64,000 nucleotides of DNA from Sanyastnella coralliicola. Its GTDB lineage: Bacteria; Bacteroidota; Bacteroidia; Flavobacteriales_D; Sanyastnellaceae. Positions 52,751 through 61,482 of this stretch are shown piece by piece. The notes under the pieces are model-generated. The model had not been told where the DNA came from, did no database searches, and saw only the letters and a list, made by a program, of their open reading frames with translations. The position numbers were made by a program, and so were the translations under genes. The DNA is taken from NCBI RefSeq assembly GCF_030845195.1, contig NZ_CP132543.1, positions 4,033,637 through 4,097,636 on the forward strand. The letters are read 5' to 3'. Every line of letters starts with the position of its first letter. Positions within the stretch are counted from its first letter, which is position 1.

Positions 52751-52775
52751 CTAATTTAGAACGATTTTAAATTAG
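52751..52775. promoter_or_regulatory. Inverted repeat upstream of the respiratory operon
   Basis: CTAATTTA-N9-TAAATTAG, about 55 bases upstream of the -7 box. A nearby TGTCAC doublet (TGTCACAATTTTGTCAC) is also present. Possible operator; no regulator is assigned. Confidence 0.4.
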
Positions 52776-52829
52776 ACGGTACTGTCACAATTTTGTCACG
52801 TGCGCCCTAAGCTGGATGTTAATTTCACA

Positions 52830-52837
52830 TAAATTTG
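52830..52837 (+). promoter_or_regulatory. Promoter -7 box TAAATTTG of the act-cox operon
   Basis: A full TAnnTTTG match, 39 bases before the ATG chosen for actA. Confidence 0.65.
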
Positions 52838-52876
52838 CCCGCGAAAATGACCAAACTGTTCTGTAAAAGAAGCACG

Positions 52877-54274
52877 ATGAACCTTCAATCTTCGAGACCT
52901 TCGTGGGGTCGTAAAGCCATCCAAGGCTTGGTTCTGTTGCTGGCAGTCACGCTAACCACTTCGGCATTCGCCGGAATCTTCGATGAAGGAGATGCCGCGA
53001 ACGGTGAAGCGGTGTTTAATGCGAACTGTGCAGCCTGTCACTCCATCACGAATGAAGTAGTAGCCGCACCAGGCTTGGGCGGTATTAGCGAACGTTGGGG
53101 AGCCAGCGATGAGTTGCTAGTTAAGTGGATCCAAAATCCACAAGGAGCAGCTGAGTCGGGTGATCCATACATCGCAAACCTTGTTGAAACCTACGTAGGG
53201 GTCTACGGATGGATGTCTGCGCAAGCAGTGTCTGAGGCGGAAATCAAGGATATCATGGCCTACATCAAGGCTGGTCCTGCTGAGGGCCCAGCAGATGGAG
53301 GAGATGTTGCAGCATGTCCAACTTACGATGAACTTCAAGCAAATGACGACAACGATTCAGCAGCCATCTGGTTCCTGATTTTGTTGGTTTTGTTCGTCAT
53401 CATTGCGATCTCTTCGACAAACATTCAGCGTTCTGTAAAGAATGCTCACCGTGAGTCTGAAGGATTGGAACCGCTTCCAAACGTCTCGTACGGAGAAGCA
53501 ATCCGCGCTTGGGCTTGGAAGAACATTGTCTTTGTTTCCATCATCGGACTCTTTGTTACAGCTTATGTTGTGACAGTGGCGTACCAAGAAGCAATGGATG
53601 TCGGTGTTTACGAAGCTTACGAGCCGGAGCAGCCAATCAAGTTCTACCACAGCATCCACGTATGTGAGAATGAGGTAGACTGTCAGTACTGTCACAGCTC
53701 AGCTTCAAAATCGAAGCACGCAGGAATCCCTTCGACGAACGTTTGTATGAACTGTCACAAGGGTATCAAGAAAGGAAGCCGTTGGGGAGAGAAGGAGATT
53801 GATAAGATCTACGCAGCTATCGGATTCGATCGTACCTCTGGTCAGTACATCGAAGATTACGAGCAGCAGCCAATCATGTGGAACAAAGTTCACAACCTTC
53901 CTGATCACGTATTCTTCAGCCACCAGCAGCACGTAACTGTAGGTAACCTCGAATGTCAGAACTGTCACGGTGATGTGGCTACGTTCAAGGGCGGTCGAAT
54001 CGCTCCTGTAGAAGAAGTAGCTGCTTACGCTGATGCAAACCCAGGAGCTGGTATCATCAAGTTGACGAAGCCAACGCTCACAATGGGATGGTGTATCGAA
54101 TGTCACAACAAAGCGAAAGTGAACGTGGTGACTTCAGACAACGGATACTACCAAGAGGTGCATGATCGCCTAAAAGAAGGACGTGGCTACGAAGAGATGC
54201 TTCGTTACATGGAAGATGAAAAAATTACAGTGAAAGATCTTGGTGGCTGGGAATGCTCCAAGTGTCACTACTAA
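52877..54274 (+). CDS. actA: Alternative complex III, multiheme cytochrome ActA
   Basis: Heme subunit that passes electrons from the quinol:acceptor oxidoreductase to the oxidase. Six CxxCH sites: one in an N-terminal cytochrome c domain (CAACH at 51-55) and five in the C-terminal part (CQYCH, CMNCH, CQNCH, CIECH, CSKCH). Two transmembrane helices (about 160-180 and 215-235) separate the domains. Signal peptide from 52877 (RKAIQGLVLLLAVTLTTSAFA). An ATG at 52847 would lengthen the N-terminus by ten residues. It is the first gene of actABCDEF-coxBA. Confidence 0.93.
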   Translation: MNLQSSRPSWGRKAIQGLVLLLAVTLTTSAFAGIFDEGDAANGEAVFNANCAACHSITNEVVAAPGLGGISERWGASDELLVKWIQNPQGAAESGDPYIANLVETYVGVYGWMSAQAVSEAEIKDIMAYIKAGPAEGPADGGDVAACPTYDELQANDDNDSAAIWFLILLVLFVIIAISSTNIQRSVKNAHRESEGLEPLPNVSYGEAIRAWAWKNIVFVSIIGLFVTAYVVTVAYQEAMDVGVYEAYEPEQPIKFYHSIHVCENEVDCQYCHSSASKSKHAGIPSTNVCMNCHKGIKKGSRWGEKEIDKIYAAIGFDRTSGQYIEDYEQQPIMWNKVHNLPDHVFFSHQQHVTVGNLECQNCHGDVATFKGGRIAPVEEVAAYADANPGAGIIKLTKPTLTMGWCIECHNKAKVNVVTSDNGYYQEVHDRLKEGRGYEEMLRYMEDEKITVKDLGGWECSKCHY

Positions 54275-54292
54275 TCTCAATCGACTGGAGAA

Positions 54293-57200
54293 ATGGATAA
54301 TAGCAAAAACTATTGGACCGGTCTTGATGAACTCGACAAGACAGAAGCTTATCAGGAAGGACTCGAAAATGAGTTCCCTGCGCAGCAGAAAGTAGATGAG
54401 TTCCTAGCAGACGACCGTCTGAAAGAGACTAACACAGGACGACGAGATTTCTTAAAGTTCATGGGATTCAGCCTTGCTGCAGCTACACTTGCTGCATGTG
54501 AGACTCCTGTGATCAAGTCTGTACCTTACGTAGTGAAGCCAGAGGAGATTACTCCTGGGGTTCCTAACTACTACGCAAGTACTTACTACGATGGTCATGA
54601 CTACGGAAGTATCATGGTCAAGACTCGTGAAGGACGTCCAATCTTCATTAAAGGAAACAAAGACCACGGCCACCAGGCAGGTGCATTGAATGCTCGTATC
54701 ACTGGTTCTGTGATCGATCTATATGACTCGTCTCGCTTGAAGGGACCTGTAGCTGCTGGACAAGCAGCGACATGGGATGCTGTAGATGCAGCGGTTGCAA
54801 GCGGACTGTCTTCAGCGCGTAACGTAGTTGTTTTGAGTGCCTCTGTTGCCTCACCTTCAACTCAGCGTGCGATCAACGCATTTGCTGCGAAGTACAACGC
54901 GAAGCACGTTCAGTACGATGCTGTTTCATACAGCGGTATCTCTGAAGCGAATCGCCGTACTTTCGGTTCAGCAATGGTTCCAACTTACGACTTCTCGAAA
55001 GCGAAGACGATTGTAAGTATTGGAGCTGACTTCCTTGCGAACTGGTTGAACTCAAACCTCTACGCTCCACAATACGGTATGACTCGTCGTCCGGAAGGAG
55101 AGTGGATGTCTCGTCACTTCCAGTTCGAAACAACAATGTCACTCACTGGTACAAACGCTGATACACGCGTGATGATCAATCCTTCGGATGAAGGTAAGGT
55201 TGCGGCGGCGCTGTACGAACTTGTTTCTGGAAGCGGAAGCGGGAAAGTTGACGGAGTAAGCGAAATGGCGCTTCAAAATGCAGCCAATGCATTGAAAGCG
55301 ACAAAAGGAGCTTCTCTTGTTGTTGCAGGAAGTAACAACCCAGACGTTCAAGAGATCGTGAATGCGATCAACCAATCACTAGGTAACTACGGATCTACCA
55401 TCGACACTTCGAAGCCATTGAACATGTTCAAAGGTGACGATAAGGCGATGACTCAGCTTGTACGCGATATGAAAGGCGGACAGGTTGACGCGTTGATCGT
55501 TTACGGAGTGAATCCATCATACAGCTGGTACGCTGCTGAGGAGTTCAATGAAGGACTTGCGAAAGTGAAGACTTCGGTGTCTTTCTCAGGTAAGGCAGAC
55601 GAAACAGCGGCACGTTGTGGATTCATCTGTCCAGATAGCCACTACCTAGAGTCTTGGAACGACCTTAGCTTGACTGAAGGACGTGTTGACCTGGTTCAAC
55701 CAGCGATTACACCGTTGTTCGATACTCGTCAGGCGCAGGAAACCCTGTTGAAGTGGGCAGGAGTTGAAAGTGATTACTACACTTTCCTTCGTTCAACTTA
55801 CAACGCGAGCTACGATATGAGCATGATGTACACTGATAGCGATTGGAACGCTGCAGTGCACAATGGATATATGATGGCGGCTGCTACTCCGGTAGCTGAG
55901 GCTGCTGTTGTTGAAGACGCTAGCGCGGAAGCGGAAGCTCCTGCAGCGTCGAATGTATCAGCTGCAATCAACGCTGTGAAGAAGATCAGCGGTGGTTCAA
56001 TGCAGTTAGCGATCTACCAGAAGACAGCGATTGGTAACGGAGCGCACGCTTCAAACCCATACGCGCAAGAGCTTCCAGATCCTGTAACTAAAGTGACGTG
56101 GGACAACTACGTGACGATGGCGCGCTCTGATATGGAAGCGATGGGATTGAACATCTACATCGCACAGCGTGACCACGCTTCATTGGTGAAAGTAACTGCA
56201 GGAGGACGCGAAGTTGTTCTACCTGCATACATGCAGCCAGGACAGAAGCCAGGAACGATCGGTATCGCACTTGGATACGGACGCGGAGCGAACGGTGAGA
56301 ACATCGGACGCGCTGCATTCCAAACAGCTGAAAACGGTGACCACGTAACTGACGAGAACGGAGCGTTGGTACCGGTAGGAAAGAATGTGTTCCCTATGGC
56401 GACAATGATGGGTGGTTACCCAGTATTGGCGAATATGGACGTGTCTGTAGAGGCAATGGGTGAAGAATACCCATTGGCATCTACGCAGATGCACCACACA
56501 TACATGGGACGTGAATCTGTAGTGAAGGAAACAACGCTCGGAGCTTTCCTTGCAGAAAAAGACAAAAAGAAAGGTTACGCATCATGGAACCGCATGCACG
56601 CATTGAATGTGCATGAGGACACAAACAATGATGGCGAAATCAATGCATCAGATAAGAAGTCAACTCGCGAGTTTGACCTATGGCATGACCACGCAGTAGA
56701 AAACGTTGGTCACCGTTGGGGTATGACAATCGATTTGAGCTCTTGTATCGGTTGTGGTGACTGTGTGACTGCTTGTCACATGGAGAACAACGTACCTGTA
56801 GTAGGTAAAGACGAAGTTCGCCGTCACCGTGATATGCACTGGCTACGTATTGACCGTTTCTACTCTTCAGACTACACGATGGAACGTGGAGAAGAAGAAG
56901 GACTAGGAGCGATTTCTACTTACCGTAAGATGGAAGATCCGGCAGAGAACCCGCAAACGGTTCACATGCCGATGATGTGTCAGCACTGTAACCATGCTCC
57001 TTGTGAGACGGTTTGTCCAGTTGCTGCTACAACCCATAGCAATGAAGGTCTTAACCAAATGACATACAACCGTTGTATCGGTACTCGTTACTGTGCGAAC
57101 AACTGTCCGTACAAAGTGCGTCGATTCAACTGGTTCAACTACATGGGTTACGACAAGTTCAAGAATGTAAACCCAGCACAGGATATGCTAACGCGTATGG

Positions 57201-57514
57201 TTCTTAACCCTGACGTTACTGTTCGTGCTCGTGGTGTGATGGAGAAGTGTAGTATGTGTGTTCAACGCATCCAGGCTGGTAAGCTTGAGGCGAAGAAAGC
57301 AAGCGCACCAGTTCAGGATGGAGCAATCCAAACTGCTTGTGCTGAAGCTTGTCCTACACACGCTATCAACTTTGGAGACTTGAACGACCAGGGATCGAAC
57401 GTTAAGAAGATCTCTGAAAACAACCGCTCTTACCACGCACTAGAAGAGATCGGTGTTCAGCCGAACATCTACTACATGGCGAAGGTGAGAAATATCGAAG
57501 ATCAAGAAGCATAA
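54293..57514 (+). CDS. actB: Alternative complex III, iron-sulfur subunit ActB
   Basis: A 1073-residue fusion of a molybdopterin-oxidoreductase-like domain (about 60-740; no Mo ligand is expected in ActB) and a ferredoxin-like domain with four Cys clusters (CIGCGDCVTACH; CQHCNHAPCETVC; CIGTRYCANNCP; CSMCVQR ... CAEACP), giving three to four Fe-S clusters. The Tat motif is TGRRDFLKFMG (Arg50-Arg51). It carries electrons from the quinol site to ActA. One 13-base motif copy lies in the Ala-rich linker near residue 543. Confidence 0.95.
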   Translation: MDNSKNYWTGLDELDKTEAYQEGLENEFPAQQKVDEFLADDRLKETNTGRRDFLKFMGFSLAAATLAACETPVIKSVPYVVKPEEITPGVPNYYASTYYDGHDYGSIMVKTREGRPIFIKGNKDHGHQAGALNARITGSVIDLYDSSRLKGPVAAGQAATWDAVDAAVASGLSSARNVVVLSASVASPSTQRAINAFAAKYNAKHVQYDAVSYSGISEANRRTFGSAMVPTYDFSKAKTIVSIGADFLANWLNSNLYAPQYGMTRRPEGEWMSRHFQFETTMSLTGTNADTRVMINPSDEGKVAAALYELVSGSGSGKVDGVSEMALQNAANALKATKGASLVVAGSNNPDVQEIVNAINQSLGNYGSTIDTSKPLNMFKGDDKAMTQLVRDMKGGQVDALIVYGVNPSYSWYAAEEFNEGLAKVKTSVSFSGKADETAARCGFICPDSHYLESWNDLSLTEGRVDLVQPAITPLFDTRQAQETLLKWAGVESDYYTFLRSTYNASYDMSMMYTDSDWNAAVHNGYMMAAATPVAEAAVVEDASAEAEAPAASNVSAAINAVKKISGGSMQLAIYQKTAIGNGAHASNPYAQELPDPVTKVTWDNYVTMARSDMEAMGLNIYIAQRDHASLVKVTAGGREVVLPAYMQPGQKPGTIGIALGYGRGANGENIGRAAFQTAENGDHVTDENGALVPVGKNVFPMATMMGGYPVLANMDVSVEAMGEEYPLASTQMHHTYMGRESVVKETTLGAFLAEKDKKKGYASWNRMHALNVHEDTNNDGEINASDKKSTREFDLWHDHAVENVGHRWGMTIDLSSCIGCGDCVTACHMENNVPVVGKDEVRRHRDMHWLRIDRFYSSDYTMERGEEEGLGAISTYRKMEDPAENPQTVHMPMMCQHCNHAPCETVCPVAATTHSNEGLNQMTYNRCIGTRYCANNCPYKVRRFNWFNYMGYDKFKNVNPAQDMLTRMVLNPDVTVRARGVMEKCSMCVQRIQAGKLEAKKASAPVQDGAIQTACAEACPTHAINFGDLNDQGSNVKKISENNRSYHALEEIGVQPNIYYMAKVRNIEDQEA
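55918..55930 (+). repeat. 13-base dispersed motif, copy 12 (N=G)
   Basis: CGCTAGCGCGGAA in actB, encoding A-S-A-E in an Ala/Glu-rich linker. Confidence 0.85.
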
Positions 57515-57526
57515 AAGACTGCAACC

Positions 57527-58912
57527 ATGCAAAAAGAAGCAGCGATCAGAGAGCCCCTCATATTAGGGGACAAATCATACAAGGACATCACCGATGATGT
57601 GGTAGGGCCTATCGAAGGACCAGCACCACGTACGTGGAAGTTGTTGATCACTATTGCGGGATTGGTAGCGTTCTACGGGGTAGGATGTATCCTTTACTTG
57701 ATCGGGACAGGAATCGGTGTCTGGGGTCTGAACAAGACCGTAGGATGGGCCTGGGATATCACCAACTTCGTATGGTGGGTAGGTATCGGTCACGCTGGAA
57801 CCCTGATCTCGGCCGTACTACTTCTGTTCCGTCAGAAGTGGCGTATGGCGATCAACCGCTCGGCAGAGGCGATGACCATCTTTGCCGTAATCATGGCGGC
57901 GATCTTCCCGGGAATCCACATGGGTCGTATCTGGTGTGCTTACTGGGTATTCCCATTGCCAAACCAGTTCGGTTCACTTTGGGTGAACTTTAACTCACCA
58001 CTTCTCTGGGACGTATTCGCGATCTCGACTTACTTCTCGGTATCGTTGGTGTTCTGGTACATCGGGTTGATTCCTGACTTCGCAACGATCCGTGATCGTA
58101 TGGTGAAGCCACTACCTAAGAAGATCTACGGTATCCTGGCTTTTGGTTGGTCAGGACGAGCTAAGAACTGGACGCGATTTGAAGAAGTATCACTTGTACT
58201 TGCAGGAATCGCAACACCACTTGTATTCTCGGTACACTCGATCGTATCGATGGACTTCGCAACGTCGGTGATTCCTGGATGGCACACTACGATCTTCCCA
58301 CCTTACTTCGTATCGGGAGCGGTATTCTCTGGATTCGCCATGGTACAAACGCTTCTCTTGATCATGCGTAAAGCCATGAACCTTGAGAACTACATCCACG
58401 TTCGTCACGTGGAGTACATGAACATCGTAATCATCGTTACGGGTTCTATCGTAGGTGTGGCTTACCTAACAGAGCTATTCATCAGCTGGTACTCAGGAGT
58501 TGAGTACGAATCATACGCATTCATCAACCGATTCTCTGGACCGTACTCCTGGTCTTACTGGATCATGATGACATGTAACGTGATCTCACCACAGCTATTC
58601 TGGGTGAAGAAATGGCGTCGAAGCTTGACGTTCACATTCGTTCTTTCGATCGTCGTGAACATCGGTATGTGGTTCGAGCGCTACGTGATCATCGTTACTT
58701 CGATCCACCGTGACTACAACCCATCTTCATGGGGTGAGTTCCACGCAACATCGATTGATATCGGAATCTTCGTTGGAACGATTGGAATCTTCTCAACGCT
58801 GTTCTTGTTGTTCGCACGCTTCTTCCCTGTGCTAGCACTGAACGAGTTGAAGTCGATCCTGAAGTCTTCTGGAGAGAACTTTAAGAAACTACACCACACT
58901 GACAATCACTAA
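57527..58912 (+). CDS. actC: Alternative complex III, membrane subunit ActC
   Basis: A 461-residue integral membrane subunit of the NrfD/PsrC family with about ten helices, forming one of the quinol-binding, proton-conducting halves of the complex. NrfD-type landmarks: GVWGLNKTVGWAWDITNFVW and the HAGTLISAVLLLFRQ helix, and LVFSVHSIVSMDFATS. It follows actB by 12 bases and precedes actD by one. Confidence 0.96.
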   Translation: MQKEAAIREPLILGDKSYKDITDDVVGPIEGPAPRTWKLLITIAGLVAFYGVGCILYLIGTGIGVWGLNKTVGWAWDITNFVWWVGIGHAGTLISAVLLLFRQKWRMAINRSAEAMTIFAVIMAAIFPGIHMGRIWCAYWVFPLPNQFGSLWVNFNSPLLWDVFAISTYFSVSLVFWYIGLIPDFATIRDRMVKPLPKKIYGILAFGWSGRAKNWTRFEEVSLVLAGIATPLVFSVHSIVSMDFATSVIPGWHTTIFPPYFVSGAVFSGFAMVQTLLLIMRKAMNLENYIHVRHVEYMNIVIIVTGSIVGVAYLTELFISWYSGVEYESYAFINRFSGPYSWSYWIMMTCNVISPQLFWVKKWRRSLTFTFVLSIVVNIGMWFERYVIIVTSIHRDYNPSSWGEFHATSIDIGIFVGTIGIFSTLFLLFARFFPVLALNELKSILKSSGENFKKLHHTDNH

Positions 58913-58913
58913 G

Positions 58914-59450
58914 ATGAGCAAGAAAGTATTCCACGTAATGTTCGATGACGAGGAAAAGCTGATGCACTCAGCTGAAGGCCTTGTCGAAAAAGGGATTAAA
59001 GTCAAAGATGTGTACTCACCATTCCCGATTCACGGATTGGATCCAATCATCGGAGTGAAGAGAACACGTTTGGCCATTGCATCTTTCATGTACGCTTCTA
59101 CAGGAACTGCACTTGCACTTCTTGGAATGTGGTACTTCATGATCAGTGACTGGCCGATGAACATTGGAGGTAAGCCAAGCTTCTCGTTGATCGAGAACCT
59201 TCCAGCTTTCATTCCGGTAACCTTTGAGTTCAGTGTACTATGTGGTGCACACGGTATGGCGATCACATACTTGCTTCGTAACGGAACACTACCAGGTGTA
59301 CCAGCGAGCAACCCTGATCCGCGTACAACGGATGATAAGTTCGTGATGGAGATCACTACGGATGAAAACCACAGCATGTCTGCAGAAGATATCGAAGCAC
59401 TAGTGCGCGATACAGACATGATCGAATTGAGTATTAAGGATTACGAGTAA
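58914..59450 (+). CDS. actD: Alternative complex III, subunit ActD (DUF3341)
   Basis: A 178-residue DUF3341 protein with two membrane helices (about 45-70 and 95-120) and a cytoplasmic N-terminal part (FHVMFDDEEKLMHSAEGLVE; VYSPFPIHGLD). It braces ActC and has no cofactor. Confidence 0.94.
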   Translation: MSKKVFHVMFDDEEKLMHSAEGLVEKGIKVKDVYSPFPIHGLDPIIGVKRTRLAIASFMYASTGTALALLGMWYFMISDWPMNIGGKPSFSLIENLPAFIPVTFEFSVLCGAHGMAITYLLRNGTLPGVPASNPDPRTTDDKFVMEITTDENHSMSAEDIEALVRDTDMIELSIKDYE

Positions 59451-59462
59451 ACGCAACACACG

Positions 59463-60164
59463 ATGTTGACAAGAAATACATTCCTTTTTGCATTGGTGGC
59501 ACTCCTAATGGGAGCTTGTACCACTGATCCAAACAGTCCAGGACTAGAGTACATGCCTGATATGTACCGTTCTCCTGCAGTTGAGGCTTACGTTGATTAC
59601 GGTATGGACCCATACCACTTCGGCGAAGCTCAGTACGATTCGTTGAATCACCGTCTATCTGCGCGTAAACCAGCTGCTGGTTCTATCGCATACGCTGGTG
59701 ATGTTCAACCGTACAACATGCCTTACCCATACCCGAACACAACAGAAGGGTACGAAGAGGCAGCTGCATTGAAGAGTCCGCTTCCAACAACCAAAGCGAA
59801 TATTGAGCGCGGTAAGGAAGTTTACGAGATCATGTGTATCCACTGCCATGGTGAAGCAGGTAAGGGTGACGGTGCGATCTCGAAGAACGGACACATCAAA
59901 GGTATTCCTGATTACTCAGGGAAGTTGAAAGATCTTCCAGAAGGAAAAGCGTTCCACTCAATCCACTACGGTAAAGGTTTGATGGGGTCACACGCTTCTC
60001 AGATTTCTCAGTACGAGAGATGGCAAGTTGTACAGTATGTGCAGGTGCTTCAGAACGGTGGTGATATGCCACCATTCGATGAGAACGGAAACGTGATGGC
60101 TGCAGGAGCGGCAAGCGCTGAAGAGGCTACAGAAGAGGTAGCATCAGAAGAAACTGAAGGATAA
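59463..60164 (+). CDS. actE: Alternative complex III, monoheme lipoprotein ActE
   Basis: A 233-residue periplasmic cytochrome c anchored as a lipoprotein (LLMGAC with Cys19). One heme site, CIHCH at residues 125-129, and a distal Met in the GLMGSHASQI area. The C-terminal tail is Ala/Glu-rich. It donates electrons to the oxidase or to a soluble carrier. Confidence 0.94.
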   Translation: MLTRNTFLFALVALLMGACTTDPNSPGLEYMPDMYRSPAVEAYVDYGMDPYHFGEAQYDSLNHRLSARKPAAGSIAYAGDVQPYNMPYPYPNTTEGYEEAAALKSPLPTTKANIERGKEVYEIMCIHCHGEAGKGDGAISKNGHIKGIPDYSGKLKDLPEGKAFHSIHYGKGLMGSHASQISQYERWQVVQYVQVLQNGGDMPPFDENGNVMAAGAASAEEATEEVASEETEG

Positions 60165-60200
60165 AAAGAACGATTTTAACACATTACAGATCATACGATC

Positions 60201-61460
60201 ATGGAATTTAAATTCGAAGGTAGACTCAAGACAGCATCAATGATCCTTATGGTGATTGGTGTGATCGCATTGGTCGGAGGCTTCATCACTGATAGCTCTG
60301 ATCATCACCAACGTTGGTGGGCGAACTTGCTAGTAAATGGATTCTTCTACTTCGCAATCGCATTGGGAGCTTTGTTCTTCTATGCGTTGCAGTATGCTGC
60401 TGAAGTAGGTTGGTCAGCTTACATCAAGCGCTTCTTTGAAGCGATGTACGCTTACCTCCCTTACGGAGCCGCGGTTATCCTTATCGTTCTTTTGGCTGGG
60501 CAGTTCCACGCTCACCACTTGTACCATTGGATGGATCATACGCTATACCATGAGTTCATGGTAGTTGGTTCAGACGGTGCAACCACGTACACAGATACGA
60601 AAGAAGCAGGAGCAGTTCTTAACCCTAATTACGATCACATTATTGCGAATAAGTCGGCGTACCTAGGAGGAGCATTCTTCTGGTTCCGTACAATTGCTTA
60701 CATCGCAACATTCCTCATCTTCGCTCGCTTGTTCCGCAAGTGGTCATTGCAAGAAGATGAAGTAGGTGGAACACAGATTCACTACAAGATGTACCGTCGC
60801 AGTGCTTTGTTCTTGGTATTCTTCGCGGTATTTAGCTCAACACTTTCATGGGACTGGCTGATGTCAATTGACACGCACTGGTTCTCTACATTGTATGGTT
60901 GGTACGTATTCTCAGGAATGTGGGTTGGCTGTATGATCTTCGCTTTGGTGAGCTTGCTTTACCTACGCACGAAAGGATACTTCCAAGAACTGAATGATTC
61001 ACACGTACACGATCTAGCTAAGTGGATGTTCGCCATCTCTATGCTTTGGGCGTACCTATGGTTCTCTCAGTTCATGTTGATCTGGTACTCGAACATTCCT
61101 GAAGAGGTGACTTACTTCACTCAGCGAATCTTCACTGATTACAAGCTGCCATTCTTTATTATGTTCTTCATCAATTTCGCGGTTCCATTCTACGTAATGA
61201 TCGCTCGTGATGCGAAACGTAATCCAAGATTCATCCTGCCTGTAGCGTTCTTGATCTTCGTGGGACACTTTGTGGACACGTATCTGCTAGTTATCCCCGG
61301 AACCATGTTTGATCACAACGAATTTGGTTTTATGGAGGTTGGAATGTTCCTAGGGTTCCTTGGACTATTCATCTTCGTTACCTTCAATGCACTATCGAAG
61401 GCGCCGTTGATTGCTAAGAACCACCCATTCCTTCAGGAGAGTAAGGAACTACACCATTGA
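60201..61460 (+). CDS. actF: Alternative complex III, membrane subunit ActF
   Basis: A 419-residue integral membrane subunit, distant relative of ActC, with about ten helices (RLKTASMILMVIGVIALVGG at the N-terminus; FSSTLSWDWLMSIDTHWFST in the middle). It forms the second membrane half of the complex. It is separated from coxB by 22 bases. Confidence 0.95.
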   Translation: MEFKFEGRLKTASMILMVIGVIALVGGFITDSSDHHQRWWANLLVNGFFYFAIALGALFFYALQYAAEVGWSAYIKRFFEAMYAYLPYGAAVILIVLLAGQFHAHHLYHWMDHTLYHEFMVVGSDGATTYTDTKEAGAVLNPNYDHIIANKSAYLGGAFFWFRTIAYIATFLIFARLFRKWSLQEDEVGGTQIHYKMYRRSALFLVFFAVFSSTLSWDWLMSIDTHWFSTLYGWYVFSGMWVGCMIFALVSLLYLRTKGYFQELNDSHVHDLAKWMFAISMLWAYLWFSQFMLIWYSNIPEEVTYFTQRIFTDYKLPFFIMFFINFAVPFYVMIARDAKRNPRFILPVAFLIFVGHFVDTYLLVIPGTMFDHNEFGFMEVGMFLGFLGLFIFVTFNALSKAPLIAKNHPFLQESKELHH

Positions 61461-61482
61461 TTGAATAAGAAAGAGATTGATC

